Source of the DNA: Roseinatronobacter domitianus
GTDB lineage: Bacteria; Pseudomonadota; Alphaproteobacteria; Rhodobacterales; Rhodobacteraceae
NCBI RefSeq assembly: GCF_023336755.1
Contig: NZ_JALZWP010000005.1
Location: 62,001-126,000, forward strand
Direction: 5' to 3'
Length of the DNA stretch: 64,000 nucleotides
The notes beneath the pieces were generated by a model. The model made no database searches. It was not told the origin of the DNA and saw only the letters and a list, made by a program, of their open reading frames with translations. The first letter of the stretch is position 1; each line of letters begins with the position of its first letter. A program made the translations under genes and the position numbers. Positions 9,645 through 18,403 of the stretch are shown here, piece after piece.

Positions 9645-9664
9645 TTAGTTTGGCATTAAACTAA
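9645..9664. promoter_or_regulatory. Inverted repeat upstream of lpd, possible operator
   Basis: TTAGTTT-GGCATT-AAACTAA is a perfect 7-bp inverted repeat with a 6-bp spacer, 33-52 bases before the lpd start codon. The half-sequence TAGTTTAAT recurs just upstream of the DUF924 gene (about 10327-10336). The binding factor is unknown. Confidence 0.4.
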
Positions 9665-9726
9665 ATTTCCCATTCCCGCAACGCAAAGGCCGAAATCCCG
9701 CCATGATCAGAGCGCATGGCTCGCGC

Positions 9727-10305
9727 TCAGGCGGCGTCCTGTAATTTCCGGACTGCAAGACCATAACCGCCGCCCGTCAAAAAGGCTTGCTCGGCAGAGG
9801 TTGTCACCCGTCCCAGCGCGTCATTGCGGTAGGGAAAACGCCCAAATTCGCGAATGACAGCCCGATGCGCGCGCGCGTGAAGCAGGTTCTGCGCACCGGT
9901 TTCTGGCATACGCAATATGAACATGCGGACCGCGCGATCCTGATCCATCTGGCTTTCAGAATGCATGAGCGGCAAGTAGAAGAATTGCCGCGCGGGTTCC
10001 GCGATCTTCCCATCGAAGCGCAGGTGACAAGCGCGTGCTGCGACCTTGCGCGCCAATTCATCGGTGGCAAAGGCGCGCGGATCGTCCCGGAACATGTTGC
10101 GCGGAAACTGATCGGTGACGATCAAATAGGCAAGGCACCCTTTGGGGCAAGACGCCCAGTTGCACAACCGTCCGGCCCGCGCCTTTTCCCACAACCCCTG
10201 AAAGCGGTCGCGTATCTTGGCATCAAGCGCGGCATCTTGCGCATACCAGCCCTCCGGGCCAACTTCATCTACCCAGAATGCGATGACATCTTCCACTGTC
10301 GACAT
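9727..10305 (-). CDS. DUF924 family protein
   Basis: A 192-residue protein with the DUF924 hallmarks: EDVIAFWVDEVGPEGWY at the N-terminus, LIVTDQFPRNMFRDDPRAFATDE in the middle and FFYLPLMHSESQMDQDRAV, with a C-terminal ALGRVTTSAEQAFL. The family has an all-helical, TPR-like fold and no assigned activity. Its sequence is of normal length and intact. It lies alone between lpd and an MFS gene on the same strand, with gaps of more than 100 bases on both sides, so it is probably its own unit. No function is inferred. Confidence 0.85.
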   Translation of the reverse strand: MSTVEDVIAFWVDEVGPEGWYAQDAALDAKIRDRFQGLWEKARAGRLCNWASCPKGCLAYLIVTDQFPRNMFRDDPRAFATDELARKVAARACHLRFDGKIAEPARQFFYLPLMHSESQMDQDRAVRMFILRMPETGAQNLLHARAHRAVIREFGRFPYRNDALGRVTTSAEQAFLTGGGYGLAVRKLQDAA

Positions 10306-10413
10306 TGTGCCAATCCAGATTGCTTCATATTAAACTAGGTTCGCAGGCTTTGCCCAACCTGACAACACCTCTGTAACAATATTTCAAATCAAGGCGTGAT
10401 TCTGCTTAATTTG

Positions 10414-11679
10414 TTACAAAGTTGTTGTGTCACTGGTCGCATTTTCCGCCTGTTCAGTCAGATCATTATAGACCGCTTCCACCGTTGCGGCAGACACCAC
10501 AGGAGAGACCGGCGCATAAGGCCCGGTTTCTGCCACCGGAGTAGACGCGCGTTGGGTCATCCGCCAAGCGGCATAGACGGCCAGAATTGCGGTCAGAACG
10601 CCGATGAACAGGAAAAATCCGTCCGGCCCGATCACCCCCATCATGCGCCCGATCACCAGCGGACCGATGATCGCGCCCATACCATTGACGAATAAAAGCC
10701 CGCCAGAGGCCGCCGCCATCATGTCTTGCTCCATATAATCGTTGGTATAGGCCAGCAGCAGCGCATAAAGCGGGTTAGAGACGCCACCAATGCCCAAAGC
10801 CACGATCACAAGCGCCCAGAACGGCATTGGCACCAACACAGGCAAGGCTGCGGCCCCCGCACCGATCATGGCAACCGCGATGACCAGTTTACGCCGGTCC
10901 ATCCGGTCTGACAGCCAGCCAATCGGCACCTGAAACACCAGCCCGCCAAAATAGATCGCGGCGGTGAAGATGGAAATTTCCAACACGCTCAGTCCCGCTT
11001 GGGTGCCCCAGACAGCCGTCATCCCGAACAAGGCCGAGAACACACCGCCCATCAGAAAAATGCCCACCACACCCAGCGGCGACACATCATAAAGCGCACG
11101 GATCGACAGCGACCTGGTGGTGTCGAAAGGTGGAGCGGGGCTGATCGACAACAGGATCGGCGCGAAGGCCAGCGACACCAGCACCGAAGGGATAACAAAT
11201 AGCAAGAACCCCGCCGGGTCCGCGAAGTTTATCAGCGCCTGTGCAGAGATGATGCCCAACATCTGCACAATCATATACAGCGACAAGGTCTGCCCGCGCG
11301 TTTCATTCGTGGTCGAGTTGTTCAGCCAGCTTTCCGCAGTGACATAGACACCCGAAAAGCAGAACCCGATCAGCACCCGCAACAACGCCCAGACAATCCA
11401 TTCCGGGATCGCGGCATAAAGCACCAGAACCGCCGAAATAAGCGAACCAAGCGCCGCGAAGACCCGCACATGCCCAACCCGGCGGATCAATTCCGGAGCC
11501 ATTCGCGACCCCAGCAGAAAGCCCACGAAATAGCCCGACATGACGATCGACATCTGGCCGGTGGTAAAACCCTCTATATCACCGCGAATACCCAACAAGG
11601 TGCCCTGCACACCATTGCCGACCATTAGCAGCATAATACCAAGAAGCAGCGCCCAAGAGCCTGCGAAAACCTTTATCAT
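10414..11679 (-). CDS. YcaD-like MFS transporter
   Basis: A 421-residue permease with about 12 hydrophobic segments, in two six-helix halves (first residues 5-190, second about 205-390). Sequences such as MVGNGVQGTLLGIRGDIEGF, GYFVGFLLGSR and the conserved YVTAESWLNN resemble the YcaD branch of the major facilitator superfamily; LSDRMDRRKLVI is the cytoplasmic loop motif between helices of the second half. Its substrate is unknown. The last 40 residues are a hydrophilic cytosolic tail rich in Thr and Ala. The gene follows queA on the same strand after 66 bases, so they may be co-transcribed, although no functional link is evident. Confidence 0.85.
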   Translation of the reverse strand: MIKVFAGSWALLLGIMLLMVGNGVQGTLLGIRGDIEGFTTGQMSIVMSGYFVGFLLGSRMAPELIRRVGHVRVFAALGSLISAVLVLYAAIPEWIVWALLRVLIGFCFSGVYVTAESWLNNSTTNETRGQTLSLYMIVQMLGIISAQALINFADPAGFLLFVIPSVLVSLAFAPILLSISPAPPFDTTRSLSIRALYDVSPLGVVGIFLMGGVFSALFGMTAVWGTQAGLSVLEISIFTAAIYFGGLVFQVPIGWLSDRMDRRKLVIAVAMIGAGAAALPVLVPMPFWALVIVALGIGGVSNPLYALLLAYTNDYMEQDMMAAASGGLLFVNGMGAIIGPLVIGRMMGVIGPDGFFLFIGVLTAILAVYAAWRMTQRASTPVAETGPYAPVSPVVSAATVEAVYNDLTEQAENATSDTTTL

Positions 11680-11745
11680 CCGGGGTCTTTCTACCTAGTA
11701 AGCCGCGCCCGGCACCGTGCGGGTTCCGAAGATTTACAGCACCGT

Positions 11746-12807
11746 TTATGACAGATTTTCGGGTAATAATAACGAGGAATCTCCGTATGAGAAAAACCGA
11801 TATTCGTGTTCGGTCGCATGGGCATAAATCCGCTTGATCCGGTCCTGCCCCATCATCGCCGCAACCAACATCATCAGCGTCGATTTGGGCAGATGGAAAT
11901 TGGTCATCAGCCCGGTTGCGATCTGAAAGCGAAAGCCCGGTGTGATGAAAATATCGGTCATGCCGGTATAGGGCGCAATTTGGCCGGGGCCGGTGGCTGC
12001 AGTCTCGATCACACGCAGAGCGGTGGTGCCCACCGGGATCACGCGCCGCCCCTCTGCACGGGCGCGGGCGATCTGGGCGCTCGCGGTCGCGCCCACATGC
12101 CCCCATTCTGCGTGCATCTTGTGGTCGGTCACGTCATCAGTTTTCACCGGCAGAAATGTGCCTGCCCCGACATGCAGCGTGACTTCGGCAAATTCCACGC
12201 CGCGCGCGCGCAGGTGTGCCAGCAAATCCTCGTCGAAATGCAAAGACGCCGTGGGGGCCGCAACGGCGCCCGCCTCACGCGCGAAAACCGTTTGGTAATC
12301 GGTGCGGTCCTGCTCGTCGGCTTTGCGGCGCGCCTCTATATACGGGGGGAGTGGCATTTGGCCGGCTTGCTCCAGCGCCGTATCGAAAGCGGGGCCATCC
12401 AGATTGAAACTTAGTCGCACATCATCCGTGCCGCGCTCTGCAACTGTCGCCACAAGCCCCGCAGCAAAGACAATGTCTTCGCCCTGTGCCAGCTTGCGCA
12501 GGGGTTTTGCCAGCGCGCGCCACGACCCATCGGGTTGCGGTTCGGTGAGCGTAATTTCCACACGTGCGACCACTGGCCCTTGCGCGCTGTCGCGGTGGCG
12601 CTGTCCGGTCAGCCGCGCGGGGATCACCTTGGTCGTGTTCAGGACCAGTAAATCGCCGGCCTGCAAAACATCGGGCAGGTCGCGCACATGGCGATCCTCG
12701 ATCCGGTCGCCCTGCGCAACCAGCAACTTGGCCGAGGACCGGGGCCGCGCGGGCCGTGTGGCAATCAGGCTTTCTGGCAGGTCGAAATCGAAATCCGAAA
12801 GTTTCAT
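11746..12807 (-). CDS. queA: tRNA preQ1(34) S-adenosylmethionine ribosyltransferase-isomerase
   Basis: A 353-residue enzyme that transfers and isomerises the ribosyl group of SAM onto preQ1 at tRNA position 34 to make epoxyqueuosine. It carries the family sequences [23 protein letters not shown] at the N-terminus, [14 protein letters not shown], the central [10 protein letters not shown] and [14 protein letters not shown], and the C-terminal [18 protein letters not shown]. Length is standard. It is divergent from bcp with a 93-base gap. No tgt gene is adjacent in the window. Confidence 0.96.
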   Translation of the reverse strand: MKLSDFDFDLPESLIATRPARPRSSAKLLVAQGDRIEDRHVRDLPDVLQAGDLLVLNTTKVIPARLTGQRHRDSAQGPVVARVEITLTEPQPDGSWRALAKPLRKLAQGEDIVFAAGLVATVAERGTDDVRLSFNLDGPAFDTALEQAGQMPLPPYIEARRKADEQDRTDYQTVFAREAGAVAAPTASLHFDEDLLAHLRARGVEFAEVTLHVGAGTFLPVKTDDVTDHKMHAEWGHVGATASAQIARARAEGRRVIPVGTTALRVIETAATGPGQIAPYTGMTDIFITPGFRFQIATGLMTNFHLPKSTLMMLVAAMMGQDRIKRIYAHATEHEYRFFSYGDSSLLLPENLS

Positions 12808-12900
12808 GGGCGCGCGTCCGGGTTCTGGGGTCGAGGGGGCTTTAACTTGCCCCGCAGCCCGCTACAACAGGGACAACGCAACCGTGATAAGGAATGCCCC

Positions 12901-13362
12901 ATGCTGGCCACAGGCGATCTTGCTCCCGATTTCACCCTGCCCCGCGATGGCGGCGAGATGGTGACGCTCTCTGCTCTGAAACCCTCCAAGGTCGTGTTGT
13001 ATTTCTACCCGCGCGACGACACGCCGGGATGCACGACCGAAGGGCTTGAATTCACCGCCTTGGCCGGCGAGTTCGAGGCTGCGGGCGCCATTGTCATCGG
13101 GATATCTAAAGATACCGTTGCCAAGCATGACAAGTTCATCGCCAAGCACGATCTGGGCGTGATGCTGGTGTCGGATGCCGATAGCGATACCTGCGAGCGT
13201 TACGGCACATGGGTGGAAAAGAGCATGTATGGCAAAACCAGCATGGGCATTGAGCGCGCGACATTCGTGGTGGATGCCGAGGGGCGCCTGTCGCATATCT
13301 GGCGCAAGGTGAAGGCCAAAGGCCATGCCGCCGAGGTGTTGGAAGCCGTGCGCGGCGCATGA
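12901..13362 (+). CDS. bcp: Thioredoxin-dependent thiol peroxidase (Bcp/PrxQ family)
   Basis: A 153-residue peroxiredoxin that reduces hydrogen and organic peroxides. The peroxidatic cysteine is Cys44 in FYPRDDTPGCTTEGLEF. The resolving cysteine found five residues later in E. coli Bcp is Leu49 here; Cys98 (SDTCERYG) is a plausible alternative resolving residue, as in PrxQ proteins that use a cysteine in helix 3, or the enzyme may be 1-Cys. An open frame extends upstream, but AAGGA eight bases before 12901 and the family start MLATGDLAPDFTLP settle the start. Its stop overlaps the start of the DUF455 gene (ATGA), so the two are translationally coupled. Confidence 0.93.
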   Translation: MLATGDLAPDFTLPRDGGEMVTLSALKPSKVVLYFYPRDDTPGCTTEGLEFTALAGEFEAAGAIVIGISKDTVAKHDKFIAKHDLGVMLVSDADSDTCERYGTWVEKSMYGKTSMGIERATFVVDAEGRLSHIWRKVKAKGHAAEVLEAVRGA

Positions 13363-14174
13363 CGAAAACTTTGCGCGATATGGCGGTGGAGGTGCTGACC
13401 ACCGCCGATGGCCGCGCGAAAACCGCGCTTAGCCATGCCCATGCGCGGGCTTGGTTCGCCGCGCGCAAGGCCGGCGCGCCAATGCCTTTGGGACAGGCCG
13501 CGCCGCCATTGCGCCCGGCCCGGCCAGCAAAACCCGACCTTCTGGACCCGCGCGATGTGCCGCGTCGCCGCCCCGGTAGCCCGGCTGGCCGGGCAGCACT
13601 GCTGCACGCGATTGCGCATATAGAACTGAACGCGGTCGATCTGCATTGGGACATGATCGCGCGCTTTCCGGGCCATGAGATGCCCTTGGGCTTCTATGAT
13701 GACTGGGTGAAAGCGGCGGATGAGGAATCCAAGCATTTCAACCTTCTGGGTGATTGTCTGGAAACACATGGAAGCCATTACGGTGCCTTGCCTGCCCATG
13801 CCGGCATGTGGCGCGCCGCCGAAGACACGGCAGAGGACATCCTTGGTCGTTTGGCCGTGGTGCCCATGGTGCTGGAAGCGCGCGGGCTGGATGTGACACC
13901 GGGCATGATAGAGGTGTTCGAGCGAGCGCAGGACACGCAGACGGTCGCGGCACTGCAAACCATCTATGCAGAGGAAGTTGGCCATGTCGCCTATGGTTCT
14001 AAATGGTTCAATTACCTGTGCGGCAGGCAAGGTCTGGACCCGCAGCCAGTGTTCCTGGACCTTGTCCGCCGCTATTTCCACGGACCGCTGAAACCACCCT
14101 TCAACGAAGAAAAACGCGCGCAAGCCGGGTTGCCACCAGATTTCTACTGGCCGTTGACCGAACCGGCGGAATAG
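13359..14174 (+). CDS. DUF455 ferritin-like protein
   Basis: A 271-residue protein of the DUF455 family. Helical segments carry the residues of a ferritin-like di-iron site: HAIAHIELNAVDLHWD, DEESKHFNLL, an intervening Glu in VLEARGLDV and IYAEEVGHVAYG, i.e. the E...ExxH...E...ExxH pattern. Some members have been linked to tRNA-modifying MiaE-like folds, but the activity of this group is not established. It overlaps bcp by four bases, so peroxide defence and a di-iron protein are expressed together; a role connected to oxidative stress is an inference only. Confidence 0.82.
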   Translation: MTKTLRDMAVEVLTTADGRAKTALSHAHARAWFAARKAGAPMPLGQAAPPLRPARPAKPDLLDPRDVPRRRPGSPAGRAALLHAIAHIELNAVDLHWDMIARFPGHEMPLGFYDDWVKAADEESKHFNLLGDCLETHGSHYGALPAHAGMWRAAEDTAEDILGRLAVVPMVLEARGLDVTPGMIEVFERAQDTQTVAALQTIYAEEVGHVAYGSKWFNYLCGRQGLDPQPVFLDLVRRYFHGPLKPPFNEEKRAQAGLPPDFYWPLTEPAE

Positions 14175-14409
14175 CGCCCATTAGCTGCGGATGTGCTTTA
14201 TCTTCAAGCGCTTCGCGGGCGTTCTTGTAGCAATATCGGCGGAAAATCGCTGATTCTGCACTTTGGAGCAGGGCGGCCTGTGCAACAGTTCATTAATGGA
14301 TTGCAGCGAAGCGCCCCCCCGATTAGAGCAAATTAACCGGGGTATTTTCCGAGTATTGTGCCTGTATGCGCTGAGTTCCGTTCGTTGTTGCAGACCCCGC
14401 CTATAAAAA

Positions 14410-15774
14410 ATGACCCAAAACGGGATGGCAAAGTTGAGACGACAGCTCGTAAGATTGAACCAGCGGCTGGAGCGGCGGCTGCCGGAACAACGCCTGTTCC
14501 TGCGTTCCGACAACACCACGCGCTTCGTGCGGTTGCGCCCTATGACGCAGCTACTCGGGATCGCGACGGTCACAGGTTTCTTCGCTTGGGGCGTGCTGGC
14601 CACTTCTATTCTGCTGATGGACAGTGTCGGGTCCGGCACGCTGCGCGAACAAGCGCAACGCGAACAGGCCACTTACGAACAACGCCTGAACCAGATGGCA
14701 CAGGAACGCGATCGCCACGCCCAATCGGCAGAGGCCGCTCAGAGCCGGTTCGGCGAAGCGATGGCGCGGATCGCAGATATGCAGTTGCAACTGCTTGCCT
14801 CTGAACAGCGCCGGATGGAGCTGGAGAAGGGTATCGACACCGTGCAAGCCACCGTATCGCGCGTGGTGCGTGAACGTGACGATGCCCGCAAGCAGATGGC
14901 AGAGGCGCAGCGCACGTTAGAAGCCGAAACCGGCACCGCGCGCACCGCCGCCGACCGCGAGCGCGACGTGCAGGACATGCTGGATTACCTTTTGGTGGCA
15001 ATGGATGGCGTGGGGCAGGATCTGCACACCCAAGGCGTGGCCGCCGAGCAAAACCAGAATCAGGCGCAGATGCTGGCGCTGGAAAACGAGCTTCTCAAAG
15101 ATCGCAACCACGTCATCTTTAGCCAGTTGGAAGAAGCTCTTGATTCTGTCATCGGCCCACTGGAGCGCGTGTTCCGGTCGGCGAATATCTCACCCGATCA
15201 GATTCGCCGTCTGGTTCGTCAGGGTGCAAGTTCGCAGAGCGCATCGCTGCGACCGATCTCTGTCTCTACCTCCGGTGCGATGGCGGCAAGCCCGGATATT
15301 TCACGCGCCAACAGCGTGCTGGAAAAGCTGAACACCGTGCAGGCCTATCGCCGCGGGCTGGACCGCCTGCCGATTGCCCATCCCGTCGCCAGCCGCGTGC
15401 GCCTGACCTCTAACTACGGGATGCGCCGGCACCCGGTCAGCGGGCGCACCAAGATGCATACCGGCATTGACTGGGCCGCGGCACGCGGAACGCCGATCCT
15501 GTCGACCGCCGATGGTGTCGTTAAAAAGGCTGGCCGGATGAGTGGTTATGGCAATATCGTCATCATCCAGCATGATTTCGGGCTGGAAACCTATTACGCG
15601 CATTTGAACTCTATCGACGTGCGTGAGGGACAAAGGGTCTCGCGCGGGCAAAAGATTGGTGGTATGGGCACCACTGGCGTGTCGACCGGCGTTCATCTGC
15701 ACTACGAGGTGCGCGTCAACGGTCAACCTGTAAATCCGATCACCTATGTAAGGGCTGGACAAAATGTTTTCTAA
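14410..15774 (+). CDS. Membrane-anchored M23 (LytM) peptidoglycan peptidase paired with bactofilin
   Basis: A 454-residue protein with a short basic cytosolic N-terminus, one transmembrane helix (about residues 47-69), a long periplasmic coiled coil (about 75-185) and a C-terminal LytM domain (about 335-450). All zinc and catalytic residues are present: His350 and Asp354 in HTGID, His398 in YYAHL and His429/His431 in HLH, so it should be an active endopeptidase cleaving cross-linked peptides. The stop lies 11 bases inside the following bactofilin gene. The same pairing is known in Helicobacter (Csd1 with CcmA) and Hyphomonas (LmdC with BacA), where it controls cell shape. The start is uncertain: neither 14410 nor the internal ATG at 14425 has a good ribosome-binding site. 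Confidence 0.9.
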   Translation: MTQNGMAKLRRQLVRLNQRLERRLPEQRLFLRSDNTTRFVRLRPMTQLLGIATVTGFFAWGVLATSILLMDSVGSGTLREQAQREQATYEQRLNQMAQERDRHAQSAEAAQSRFGEAMARIADMQLQLLASEQRRMELEKGIDTVQATVSRVVRERDDARKQMAEAQRTLEAETGTARTAADRERDVQDMLDYLLVAMDGVGQDLHTQGVAAEQNQNQAQMLALENELLKDRNHVIFSQLEEALDSVIGPLERVFRSANISPDQIRRLVRQGASSQSASLRPISVSTSGAMAASPDISRANSVLEKLNTVQAYRRGLDRLPIAHPVASRVRLTSNYGMRRHPVSGRTKMHTGIDWAAARGTPILSTADGVVKKAGRMSGYGNIVIIQHDFGLETYYAHLNSIDVREGQRVSRGQKIGGMGTTGVSTGVHLHYEVRVNGQPVNPITYVRAGQNVF

Positions 15775-16360
15775 GAGCCGTATCAACGAACCTGGCCCGA
15801 AGGCTGCAACCACTCCGGCCCCGGCGGCCCCTTCCGCGCCGGAATCGACCCCGTCTTTTCTGCGCCAGTCAAGTGCTGACAGTGCACCGGCGCAATCCAC
15901 CAAAGCCAAGCCAGCGGCCTCTGTGCTGGCCTCTGATCTGACGATCACCGGCAATATCAAGACAACCGGTGATGTTATTGTCGAAGGTATCGTCGATGGT
16001 GATATCCGCGCGCATTTGCTGACCGTGGGCGAAACCGCCACCATTCGCGGAGAGATTGTTGCAGATGACATCGTCATCAATGGCCGCGTCATCGGGCGTG
16101 TGCGCGGTCTGAAAGTGCGCCTCACCTCCTCTGCGCAGGTCGAGGGTGACATCATCCACAAAACAATCGCGATCGAATCGGGTGCGCATTTCGAGGGTTC
16201 GGTGCAGCGCCAAGACGATCCACTGCAAACAAATCGCGGCCAGAGCGCAGAGCCGCGAGCGGCCGCCGCCCCAGCACAATCGGCCCCTAGCCCTGCCAAA
16301 TCCGCAATGTCTGAAACTGTGAAGAAAGCAACCGATCAGCGCAAAAGCTCTGGCGCTTAA
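15764..16360 (+). CDS. Bactofilin
   Basis: A 198-residue cytoskeletal protein. The central region (about residues 55-145) has the short hydrophobic repeats of the bactofilin beta-helix: TITGNIKTTGDVIVEGIVDG, then LLTVGETATIRGEIVADDIVING and KVRLTSSAQVEGDIIHKTI. It is flanked by disordered Ala/Pro/Ser-rich N- and C-terminal tails. Bactofilins polymerise without nucleotide at the inner face of the membrane and recruit cell-wall enzymes. The gene overlaps the M23 peptidase gene by 11 bases and is followed by a strong terminator, so the two form a closed operon. Which morphological process it serves here cannot be told. Confidence 0.92.
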   Translation: MFSKSRINEPGPKAATTPAPAAPSAPESTPSFLRQSSADSAPAQSTKAKPAASVLASDLTITGNIKTTGDVIVEGIVDGDIRAHLLTVGETATIRGEIVADDIVINGRVIGRVRGLKVRLTSSAQVEGDIIHKTIAIESGAHFEGSVQRQDDPLQTNRGQSAEPRAAAAPAQSAPSPAKSAMSETVKKATDQRKSSGA

Positions 16361-16387
16361 GCAGTCTGACGTCATGCTAAACGCATC

Positions 16388-16413
16388 AAGCCGCGCCCCA
16401 AGCGCGGCTTTTT
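16388..16413 (+). terminator. Rho-independent terminator after the bactofilin gene
   Basis: AAGCCGCGC (16388-16396) pairs with GCGCGGCTT (16402-16410) around a five-base loop and runs into five T in a row, 28 bases after the bactofilin stop codon. Confidence 0.85.
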
Positions 16414-16518
16414 CATATCTAAACCGCCTTATCTGCATAGGCCGTAGCCTACGCCAAACCGCCTGCACATTGCAGGCAGCGACGGATCAAGGCACGCCTA
16501 TAAAGAATTGGGAAGCCT

Positions 16519-16602
16519 TGGTGCGGGTGGGGAGACTCGAACTCCCACGCCTTGCGGCGGAGGATTTTGAATCCTCTGCGTCTACCATTCCGCCACACCC
16601 GC
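16519..16602 (-). tRNA. tRNA-Leu (anticodon CAA)
   Basis: Read on the minus strand, the acceptor arm is GCGGGTG pairing with CACCCGC, followed by the discriminator A and an encoded CCA. The anticodon arm is GAGGA-TTCAAAA-TCCTC with anticodon CAA, reading the Leu codon TTG. A class II variable arm (CGCCGCAAGGCG) and a T arm with TTCGAGT follow. The 84-base length and long variable arm agree with tRNA-Leu. Confidence 0.96.
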
Positions 16603-16618
16603 ACGGTCGGCTGCGCAT

Positions 16619-16647
16619 CCATTAGCTTGCTTTAAAGCCCTCTGCAA
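16619..16647 (-). promoter_or_regulatory. Promoter of tRNA-Leu
   Basis: On the minus strand, TTGCAG (-35, 16642-16647) and TAATGG (-10, 16619-16624) are separated by exactly 17 bases. Predicted transcription would begin about 10 bases before the mature tRNA. Confidence 0.55.
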
Positions 16648-16846
16648 CAGGATGATATGCCAAGTGGTGCAGTTTTTCATGCACGCTTGCAGCCGTTTGG
16701 GCCGAACGCCGGCCAAGATTGACCAATCCCTTGTTTTACGCTATCAGCAGCGCATCTCGTCGGTTCCGACGTGGATGTGAGCGGGGCGCGGCGTAAAGGC
16801 GTCCCAAAAACCGATAACGGCCCGATGCCGTATCAGATGGACGCAT

Positions 16847-18331
16847 ATGACCCTTTTTTCCGACCTTAAGCTGGACCCCAAGGTCCTCAAAGCCATTGCT
16901 GAAGCTGGCTACACCACGCCGACCCCGATTCAGGCAGAAGCCATTCCGCACGCGCTTGAAGGCCGGGACGTGCTGGGGATTGCCCAGACCGGAACCGGCA
17001 AGACCGCCTCTTTCACGCTGCCGATGATAACGCGCCTTGGGCGTGGTCGTGCCCGTGCGCGGATGCCGCGCAGCTTGGTGCTGGCGCCTACGCGCGAACT
17101 GGCTGCCCAAGTGGCCGAGAATTTCGACACTTATGCCAAGCATACCCGCCTGACCAAGGCGCTGCTCATTGGCGGTGTGGCGTTTGGCGAACAGGACAAA
17201 CTGATCGACCGCGGCGTTGATGTGCTGATCGCCACCCCAGGCCGGTTGCTGGACCATTTCGAGCGCGGCAAACTGCTGTTGACCGGGGTTGAAGTGATGG
17301 TCGTCGACGAAGCCGACCGGATGCTGGATATGGGATTCATTCCCGATATCGAACGCATCTTCAACCTGACACCCTTCACACGACAGACATTCTTCTATTC
17401 CGCGACGATGGCGCCGGAAATAGAGCGGATCACCAACACTTTCTTGTCGAACCCCGCCCGTGTGGAAATCGCGCGTCAGGCGACGGCGTCGGAAACCATC
17501 ACGCAAGAGCTGATCGAATTGCAGGCAACGCGCCGCGATGCAGCGGCCAAAGCCAAGCGCGAAGCCTTGCGCAAGATTATTGAGGCCGAAGGCGACACGC
17601 TTGAAAACGCGATCATCTTTTGTAACCGCAAGGTAGATGTCGATGTGCTGTCAAAGTCGCTTATCAAGCACAAGCTGGATGCGGCACCAATTCATGGTGA
17701 TCTGGACCAATCCGTGCGCACCCGGACACTGGAAAAGTTCCGCAACGGTGAGTTGCGCTTGTTGATCGCATCGGACGTGGCCGCGCGCGGGCTGGATGTT
17801 CCTTCGGTTAGCCATGTGTTCAACTTCGACCTGCCATCCCACCCAGAGGATTACGTTCACCGCATTGGCCGCACCGGCCGCGCAGGGCGGTTGGGCAAGG
17901 CAATTTCGTTGATGGTTCCCTCCGATCAGAAATACTTGGACGGGATAGAGGCGCTACTGCAAAAGCCCCTGCCCCGCGGCACTGCCCCCGATATGGGTCT
18001 GGCGTCTACTCGCCCCGCAGAAGTGGCTGAAGAGGATGCGCCAAAGCCCAAGCGCACCCGCCGTGCGCGCAAACCCGCGAATGACAACGCAGAGGCGCAA
18101 GCGGACACAGCTGTTGCTCCAACCGAACCGCAGGCAGCCCCGGAAGTCGCCCCAGAGGTGGAGTCGGCACCCGCACCGCAGCAAGAGCGCCCGGCCCGCG
18201 GTAGAGGGCGTGACCGCGACAACAATCGGCGCGACAATGATCGCCGCGACAATCGCAACCGCAATGACGGGCCGGTGGGCATGGGCGATCATGTCCCGGA
18301 CTTTTTGCTGCGCGAATTTCGCACGGCCTGA
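16847..18331 (+). CDS. DEAD-box ATP-dependent RNA helicase, RhlE-like
   Basis: A 494-residue helicase. The core (residues 1-375) has the Q motif (GYTTPTPIQAEAIP), motif I AQTGTGKT, Ia PTRELAAQ, II DEAD, III SAT, and in the second RecA domain ASDVAARGLDV and HRIGRTGRAG. The C-terminal 120 residues are disordered: first acidic/Ala-Pro rich, then a run of Arg, Asn and Asp (RGRDRDNNRRDNDRRDN), typical of RNA-binding tails. Such enzymes remodel structured RNA in ribosome assembly, mRNA decay or cold adaptation. It is monocistronic: its own upstream region, and a strong hairpin after the stop. The E/RhlE assignment is by overall resemblance of the core. Confidence 0.92.
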   Translation: MTLFSDLKLDPKVLKAIAEAGYTTPTPIQAEAIPHALEGRDVLGIAQTGTGKTASFTLPMITRLGRGRARARMPRSLVLAPTRELAAQVAENFDTYAKHTRLTKALLIGGVAFGEQDKLIDRGVDVLIATPGRLLDHFERGKLLLTGVEVMVVDEADRMLDMGFIPDIERIFNLTPFTRQTFFYSATMAPEIERITNTFLSNPARVEIARQATASETITQELIELQATRRDAAAKAKREALRKIIEAEGDTLENAIIFCNRKVDVDVLSKSLIKHKLDAAPIHGDLDQSVRTRTLEKFRNGELRLLIASDVAARGLDVPSVSHVFNFDLPSHPEDYVHRIGRTGRAGRLGKAISLMVPSDQKYLDGIEALLQKPLPRGTAPDMGLASTRPAEVAEEDAPKPKRTRRARKPANDNAEAQADTAVAPTEPQAAPEVAPEVESAPAPQQERPARGRGRDRDNNRRDNDRRDNRNRNDGPVGMGDHVPDFLLREFRTA

Positions 18332-18352
18332 TCTGGCCGCACAAACCTAGGA

Positions 18353-18386
18353 AAAACCGCGCAAAGCCAATGCCTTGCGCGGTTTT
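18353..18386. terminator. Bidirectional terminator between the helicase gene and aglK
   Basis: AAAACCGCGCAA (18353-18364) pairs perfectly over 12 bp with TTGCGCGGTTTT (18375-18386), loop of ten bases, with A and T tracts on the outer sides. It separates two convergent genes and can act on both strands. Confidence 0.85.
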
Positions 18387-18403
18387 CTAAATGCCAAATA
18401 TCA

